From JANXVV01 sp038230975 (GTDB taxonomy: Bacteria; Planctomycetota; Phycisphaerae; Tepidisphaerales; Tepidisphaeraceae), in the NCBI GenBank assembly GCA_038230975.1, contig JBBRMF010000184.1, positions 1-10,847 of the forward strand: 10,847 nucleotides of DNA. The letters are read 5' to 3'. Made by a program: the position numbers and the translations under genes. The notes beneath the pieces were generated by a model. It ran no database searches. It saw only the letters and a program-made list of their open reading frames with translations, and had not been told where the DNA came from. This document shows positions 7,571 through 10,847 of the stretch, one piece after another. Positions within the stretch are counted from its first letter, which is position 1. Every line of letters begins with the position of its first letter.

Positions 7571-8413
7571 TTAGGCTCGACGACGGCGAATCATCAACAA
7601 CCCTGCGCCCGCAAGTAGGCTGAGTGAAGCGGGTTCAGGAACAGCAAACGGCCCAGTCGGCGGAGTGAAACTCTGGGTTGTATCGTAGCGCACATTGTCA
7701 CTGATTCGAAATTCATCGATGTATCCGGGAAACGGTGCTGATCCGTTCTGATTCTCACCGATGTGGAACAATGTGTTATTGAAAGTAGTCCGCGAGGAAA
7801 TCGTGCCGGCATCCGGTGTATTTCGGAGCAATTGGCCGTCCCACCAGGTTGCGGCTTTTCCATTGGCGGTATCAAACGCCCAGGCCACATGATGCCATTC
7901 ATTATCGGTTAGCAGAGCGGCGGGGATCGCCTGTTCTTCTTCCCAGAAAGCCCCGCCACCGTTTAGTTGGTAGGCACCCAGGGTGCGGACACCGCCAACA
8001 CTGTAGATATACATTCTCACATCGGTATTGCCACTTCCAGTGTTGGTACCCCACAGCCCGTCGAAGCCGGTGCTCGTCGTGAGGGTGGCTGAGTTAACCC
8101 ACATCTCGATCGTGCCTAGATTCGGGTTGTAGTTGTTGGCGGTTTGGTATTCTACCCGCCCGCCGATGCTGACACTATCAGTACGATACAATGAACCAGT
8201 ACCGAACTTTGCGGGCGACGAGACGATTTCGCCACCGTGACCGATGGGGCTCGGGATCTGTTCAGTGGGATCGCCGTTCGCATAGTCGGCGGTGTCAGCG
8301 CCAGATCCGATTGGACCGTCGAAATGGTGTAGGAACAATGTGTTGTTAAGCGGAGCGCCAAAAGCGCTACCCGTAAAAGCACCCAATGCCAGCAGAAGTA
8401 AACCGCGTTTCAT
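7571..8413 (-). CDS. LamG/concanavalin-like domain protein with PEP-CTERM tail
   Basis: A 280-residue exported protein from the chosen start. MKRGLLLLALGAFTGSAFGA is a clean signal peptide, with cleavage likely near residue 20. Residues about 25-255 form a LamG/laminin-G-like jelly roll: FGTGSLY (70-76), NLGTIEMWVNS (98-108), NEWHHVAWAFD (171-181), the WWDGQLL turn (190-196) and GYIDEFRISD (230-239), all typical of this fold, which usually binds glycans or proteins. VPEP (258-261), a hydrophobic segment and the terminal RRRRA make a PEP-CTERM signal for sorting by an exosortase. The frame is open 23 codons further upstream, but the start at 8413 has GAGGGAAG (8417-8424) just ahead and begins the signal peptide. 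It has its own promoter and lies 181 bases upstream of the pseudopilin operon on the same strand. The ligand is unknown. Confidence 0.9.
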   Translation of the reverse strand: MKRGLLLLALGAFTGSAFGAPLNNTLFLHHFDGPIGSGADTADYANGDPTEQIPSPIGHGGEIVSSPAKFGTGSLYRTDSVSIGGRVEYQTANNYNPNLGTIEMWVNSATLTTSTGFDGLWGTNTGSGNTDVRMYIYSVGGVRTLGAYQLNGGGAFWEEEQAIPAALLTDNEWHHVAWAFDTANGKAATWWDGQLLRNTPDAGTISSRTTFNNTLFHIGENQNGSAPFPGYIDEFRISDNVRYDTTQSFTPPTGPFAVPEPASLSLLAGAGLLMIRRRRA

Positions 8414-8432
8414 AAACTTCCCTCTACAAAGT

Positions 8433-8449
8433 GGAGCACTAAGTGCTCC
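8433..8449. repeat. 17-bp palindrome in the LamG leader
   Basis: GGAGCACT (8433-8440) and AGTGCTCC (8442-8449) are perfect 8-bp arms around one central base. It lies about 20 bases upstream of the LamG start codon, next to the ribosome site. It could be a dimeric regulator site on DNA or a 7-bp stem with a 3-base loop in the leader RNA that affects ribosome access. There is no T-run after it, so it is not a terminator. Confidence 0.7.
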
Positions 8450-8539
8450 GATTAGCCACCCACACATTCCGCCGGCGCCCACATAGCGAATCGGCGTACA
8501 CTCAATGAACTTTGGACGCTTTATTGCATCGCTTGTTCA

Positions 8540-8572
8540 ACGGACTTAATTTACGCAACGAACTAAGTCCGT
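8540..8572. promoter_or_regulatory. Operator-like inverted repeat laid over the LamG promoter
   Basis: ACGGACTTA (8540-8548) and TAAGTCCGT (8564-8572) are perfect 9-bp arms 15 bases apart. One arm begins at the last base of the -35 and runs into the spacer; the other touches the -10 and ends at the expected transcription start. This geometry fits a repressor that blocks RNA polymerase. The binding protein is not encoded in the window. Confidence 0.6.
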
Positions 8573-8577
8573 GTCAA
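8548..8577 (-). promoter_or_regulatory. Sigma-70-type promoter of the LamG gene
   Basis: On the minus strand a perfect -35 TTGACA (8572-8577) is followed after 18 bases by TAAATT (8548-8553), 4 of 6 matches to the -10 consensus. Upstream of the -35, bases 8579-8610 carry several A/T-runs that resemble an UP element. Transcription would start near 8541, giving a leader of about 128 bases before the ATG at 8413. Confidence 0.65.
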
Positions 8578-8701
8578 GAAAAATACTTGATTTTTTAATA
8601 TCTTTTTTACTTGGGCTTAAGACTTTCCCCTTTGCGGAGCAATCAATCGCGTGAAATAGTTTGTTCAGCGTGATTTCGCACATTAATTAACCGTATTCAA
8701 A

Positions 8702-8719
8702 CATTTTCCACAGAAAATG
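8702..8719. repeat. 7-bp inverted repeat in the divergent region
   Basis: CATTTTC (8702-8708) and GAAAATG (8713-8719) are perfect arms around CACA. It lies about 130 bases upstream of the LamG -35 and about 145 bases upstream of the plus-strand -35, so it could serve as a distal regulator site for either direction. It may equally be a chance repeat in AT-rich DNA. Confidence 0.4.
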
Positions 8720-8863
8720 GGGTTTGCTTCCCTCTAAACCGGGTTTGTAAAGTCGAGTTGACATTAACATTCGAGCGCACCATGCATGTGCCGGAACTCC
8801 GGTGTGGCGATGAATCATTAAAAATTTCGCGAACCTTCCGAGTATTTATTGGCGACATTCATA

Positions 8864-8892
8864 TTGACTCGCGACTTATTTCACGGTATGAA
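8864..8892 (+). promoter_or_regulatory. Promoter of the membrane protein-aldolase-deacetylase genes
   Basis: TTGACT (8864-8869), a 17-base spacer and TATGAA (8887-8892) match the sigma-70 consensus at 5 of 6 and 4 of 6 positions. The expected transcription start is near 8899, about 12 bases ahead of the preferred start codon at 8912. This makes the upstream ATG at 8900 unlikely unless it is read without a leader. Confidence 0.5.
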
Positions 8893-8901
8893 TTAAGTCA
8901 T

Positions 8902-8905
8902 GGAG
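8902..8905 (+). promoter_or_regulatory. Ribosome binding site deciding the start at 8912
   Basis: GGAG with a 6-base gap to the ATG at 8912. The in-frame ATG at 8900 overlaps this site and has no ribosome site of its own. Confidence 0.6.
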
Positions 8906-8911
8906 CGTGTT

Positions 8912-9418
8912 ATGTCCTTCTCAGAAAAAATTCAGCGGAATTCCAAGGCGGTAACCATTGGAGCTTCGATTCTCATCGTTGTCTGTAGTGGTTACATGCT
9001 GATGCAGTTCTTAAGCGACCGAGACGATACGCGCATCGTCGGGAAGGCGTTTTTCACGACGGATGATGGACGCACGACGTTCATTACCTCGGCGGACCAT
9101 ATGGCACCGTTTGACTACGAAGGCCAGATTGCGGTCCGCGCTATCGTATTTTCCTGCGATGGTGGAAAGACTCCGTTCATCGGTTACGTGCAGCGGCTCA
9201 CTCCCCTCGGAAAAGAGAAGATGTCCGCTCTTCGCGAGAAGCAGAAAAAGTCCAAGACTTTTCCTTCCCTGGATCCTGAATTGACTGCCAACATTGAGAT
9301 CAAGCGTCCGGGCGAGAAGCGGTGGATCAAGCAATCAAACGTCGAAGAAGCCCGTAAAATCATGAATGTACGCTGCCCTGAAAATCCGGCCGTCTCGGCC
9401 GAACCAGTCCAGCCCTAA
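8912..9418 (+). CDS. Small single-pass membrane protein of unknown function (TTDDG...FSCDGGK type)
   Basis: A 168-residue protein with a short basic-polar N-terminus and one transmembrane helix at about residues 14-33 (VTIGASILIVVCSGYMLMQF). This is followed by a soluble domain that is probably outside the cytoplasmic membrane. The domain shows FFTTDDGRTTF (47-57), a segment around MAPFDYEGQIAVRA (64-77), FSCDGGKTPFIGYVQRL (80-96), a charged Lys-rich stretch (about 99-116) and RWIKQSNVEEARKI (137-150). Cys82 and Cys155 could pair in the periplasm. I recall similar uncharacterised membrane-anchored proteins in planctomycetes, but know no function. It is the first gene after the plus-strand promoter. 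Its TAA shares a base with an ATG at 9418, and the aldolase follows at once, so it is likely co-transcribed with it. Confidence 0.8.
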   Translation: MSFSEKIQRNSKAVTIGASILIVVCSGYMLMQFLSDRDDTRIVGKAFFTTDDGRTTFITSADHMAPFDYEGQIAVRAIVFSCDGGKTPFIGYVQRLTPLGKEKMSALREKQKKSKTFPSLDPELTANIEIKRPGEKRWIKQSNVEEARKIMNVRCPENPAVSAEPVQP

Positions 9419-9440
9419 TGTTCCTCAACGAGAATCCACC

Positions 9441-9445
9441 GGGAG
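9441..9445 (+). promoter_or_regulatory. Ribosome binding site supporting a GTG start for the aldolase
   Basis: GGGAG with a 5-base gap to GTG at 9451. It favours the GTG over the ATG at 9418, which overlaps the previous stop codon but has no ribosome site. Confidence 0.55.
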
Positions 9446-9450
9446 CGATC

Positions 9451-10272
9451 GTGCGAAAAAGCATCGTGCGTCAGAAGTGGGCCATGCATCAACCAGCCCT
9501 TTGTTGTGCAATGGCATTGACCGACCCGGCAGTTGCCGAGCTATTGAGCCTGCTTGGATTCGATTGTATCTGGCTTGACCTGGAGCATCATCCGCGCTCT
9601 TTGGAAACTGCGGCATCACTGATGCGCGCGGCCCGGGTCGGGCATTGCGACATCATCGCGCGTCCGGCAAAGGGGGAGTTTCTGCGGATGAGCCGCATGC
9701 TCGAAGCCGGAGCCCTGGGAATTATGTACCCTCGATGTGAACACGAGGACGAGGCCGCCGAGGTGGTCCGATGGGCGAAGTTCCCACCGCAGGGCCAACG
9801 GGGTGTTGACAGCGGCAATGCTGACGTGCCTTACGCATCCCTCCCCCTTCCAGAATATATCCAAACCGCCAATGAACAGACCTTCATCTTTGTGCAGATT
9901 GAAGATCCCATTTCATTGGAACGAGTTGAGAAAATCGCCGCGGTTCCCGGTGTCGACGGGATTTTCTTCGGGCCGACGGATTTCTCGGTGCAGGCCGGTA
10001 TCGCCGAGCAGTTCGACCATCCAATAATCACCAGCGCCGTCAATCGTATTTCCAAGGCGGTGGCAGCCACGGGGAAAAGATGGGGCATGCCGGCCTTCGA
10101 CCCGGGACATGCTCGGCGTATGATGGATCTGGGCGCGAGTTTCCTCGCCTACGGCACGGATATCATTGTACTCAAGGAAGGGTTCGAGTTGATTCAACGG
10201 CAATTTGCTTCGCTCGGTTTTACTTTCGATAATCAAATCCCGTTGCCCGCAATTCCTAACAACGCAATCTGA
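9451..10272 (+). CDS. HpcH/HpaI-family aldolase (class II, metal-dependent)
   Basis: A 273-residue member of the HpcH/HpaI family, TIM-barrel enzymes that cleave 2-oxo-4-hydroxy acids, usually to pyruvate and an aldehyde, using a divalent metal. From the GTG start, FDCIWLDLEHHPRS carries the catalytic-type His46, ARPAKGEF the Arg71 that holds the oxo-acid, and VQIEDP (Glu151) with FFGPTDFS (Asp177) the two metal ligands. These numbers lie within two residues of the known HpaI residues (His45, Arg70, Glu149, Asp175), which supports the GTG start. FPPQGQRGV and the RWGMPAFDPGHARRMMDLGASFLAYGTD-type C-terminal strands are also typical. Starting at the ATG at 9418 would add 11 residues of low family likeness. 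The stop TGA shares one base with the deacetylase ATG. The aldehyde and acid substrates are unknown; sugar-acid or aromatic breakdown are both possible for the family. Confidence 0.9.
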   Translation: MRKSIVRQKWAMHQPALCCAMALTDPAVAELLSLLGFDCIWLDLEHHPRSLETAASLMRAARVGHCDIIARPAKGEFLRMSRMLEAGALGIMYPRCEHEDEAAEVVRWAKFPPQGQRGVDSGNADVPYASLPLPEYIQTANEQTFIFVQIEDPISLERVEKIAAVPGVDGIFFGPTDFSVQAGIAEQFDHPIITSAVNRISKAVAATGKRWGMPAFDPGHARRMMDLGASFLAYGTDIIVLKEGFELIQRQFASLGFTFDNQIPLPAIPNNAI

Positions 10273-10847
10273 TGGCATCCTCCGAGAAAAAGATCGCTCT
10301 GGCCTTTCTGGCCCATCCAGATGATGCGGAAATTCTCTGCGCCGGTACGCTGATACGGTTGGCCGAACTGGGATGGAAGATTCACATCGCCACTGCCACC
10401 CCAGGTGATTGCGGCACGATGACTCATTCCCGCTGGGCAATATCAGCGATTCGCACTGCAGAGGCGACCCAGGCCGCGCGCTTGGTTGGAGCCACTTACG
10501 ATTGCCTTGACGAGCGGGATGGGTTTGTCGTTTACGATAAACCAACACTTCAGAAAACGTACGACCTGTTTCGTCGGGTCAACCCTTCGTTGGTCCTCAC
10601 CCATGCTGCGGCGGACTATATGATGGACCATGAGCAGGTCTCGCTGCTGGCGCGGGCGGCGAGCTTTGTTTACGGGGCTCCGAACATTTCCACGGTCCCC
10701 CTGCCGCACGACGCTGGTGTGCCGTGGCTTTACTATTGCGATCCTATTGAAGGCATCGATCCGCTGGGCCAGCCGATCACACCCACAACCCTGGTTGACA
10801 TCACTTCGCAGCATGCGAAAAAGTTGGAAATGCTCGCCTGTCACGCC
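10272..10847 (+). CDS. PIG-L/LmbE-family deacetylase, N-terminal part, 3' end outside the window
   Basis: The frame stays open from the ATG at 10272 to the right edge, 192 residues. LAFLAHPDDAEILCAGTL (residues 10-27) is the PIG-L/LmbE signature: His15 and Asp18 bind zinc and Asp17 is the likely base. DYMMDHEQVSLLARAA (about 115-130) supplies the third zinc ligand, His120. IATATPGDCGT (39-49) and the RTAEATQAARLVGA helix (61-74) are also typical. Members hydrolyse N-acetyl groups, mostly on N-acetylglucosamine-containing molecules, in the cytoplasm. The usual length is about 220-280 residues, so the last part is missing. The start overlaps the aldolase stop by one base (TGATG), strong evidence for coupled translation. 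The substrate cannot be fixed, but an amino-sugar derivative is the best inference. Confidence 0.9.
   Translation, partial: MASSEKKIALAFLAHPDDAEILCAGTLIRLAELGWKIHIATATPGDCGTMTHSRWAISAIRTAEATQAARLVGATYDCLDERDGFVVYDKPTLQKTYDLFRRVNPSLVLTHAAADYMMDHEQVSLLARAASFVYGAPNISTVPLPHDAGVPWLYYCDPIEGIDPLGQPITPTTLVDITSQHAKKLEMLACHA

Larger units (their letters stand above)
8414..8911. other. 498-base divergent control region, AT-rich in the middle
   Basis: No gene is supported here. It holds the LamG leader and promoter (about 8414-8577), an A/T-run stretch (8579-8613), and several short palindromes: CATTTTC-CACA-GAAAATG (8702-8719), AAACC-G-GGTTT (8736-8746), TTAATTAA (8684-8691) and TTCGCGAA (8826-8833). 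The plus-strand promoter for the small membrane protein is at 8864-8892. A second TTGACA at 8758-8763 on the plus strand lacks a good -10 partner. Confidence 0.6.

Noticed and set aside
8414..8482. Longer LamG protein starting at 8482
   Set aside because: The added residues hide the signal peptide, and the ATG at 8413 has a strong GAGGGAAG site directly upstream.
8540..8610. Plus-strand terminator made of the 9-bp repeat followed by the T-runs at 8591-8610
   Set aside because: The T-runs begin about 19 bases after the stem, and no plus-strand gene lies just upstream. The promoter reading on the other strand explains both parts better.
8758..8988. 76-residue open frame in the divergent region
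   Set aside because: It starts without a ribosome site, overlaps the membrane protein gene in another frame and has no recognisable domain.
1..10847. CRISPR arrays, tRNA or rRNA genes, insertion sequences
   Set aside because: No regularly spaced repeats, no cloverleaf-like or rRNA-like stretches, and no transposase reading frame were seen on either strand.

Overview
The window most likely comes from a planctomycete or a related member of the PVC group. The main signs are two proteins ending in PEP-CTERM sorting tails, a pseudopilin with a GFTLVELL prepilin site and a C-terminal DGHV motif, an EF-hand/dockerin-type calcium loop, and a small membrane protein with an FSCDGGK motif. This placement rests on protein style only; no rRNA or other marker gene is present.

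Layout. (1) Positions 2-1737, plus strand: the end of a class III aminotransferase, then a complete Gfo/Idh/MocA oxidoreductase 2 bases later. (2) Positions 1748-7389, minus strand, read right to left: pseudopilin, Asp-box (sialidase-like) PEP-CTERM protein, glycoside-hydrolase-like lipoprotein, and a protein with one EF-hand loop. Spacing is short or overlapping, so this looks like one operon that meets the oxidoreductase tail to tail. (3) Positions 7571-8413, minus strand: a LamG/concanavalin-like PEP-CTERM protein with its own strong promoter. (4) Positions 8414-8911: a divergent control region holding promoters for both directions, a large inverted repeat laid over the LamG promoter, and smaller palindromes. 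(5) Positions 8912-10847, plus strand: a small membrane-anchored protein, an HpcH/HpaI-type aldolase, and a PIG-L/LmbE-type deacetylase that runs off the window. These are tightly packed, with a 1-base stop/start overlap between aldolase and deacetylase.

How it may work together. The minus-strand genes encode an exported set: a propeller protein and a LamG protein with PEP-CTERM tails, a lipoprotein with a TIM-barrel-like fold, and a pseudopilin. This suits binding or trimming a polysaccharide or glycoprotein at the cell surface. The plus-strand genes on both sides encode cytoplasmic enzymes of the kinds that handle sugars, amino sugars and oxo-acids. A surface glycan utilisation locus is a reasonable inference, but no substrate can be named from the sequence. 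The most notable signals are the operator-like repeat over the LamG promoter, a 13-bp perfect inverted repeat inside the pseudopilin gene, a hydrolase-like protein that appears to lack its nucleophile, and an EF-hand protein with no visible export signal.
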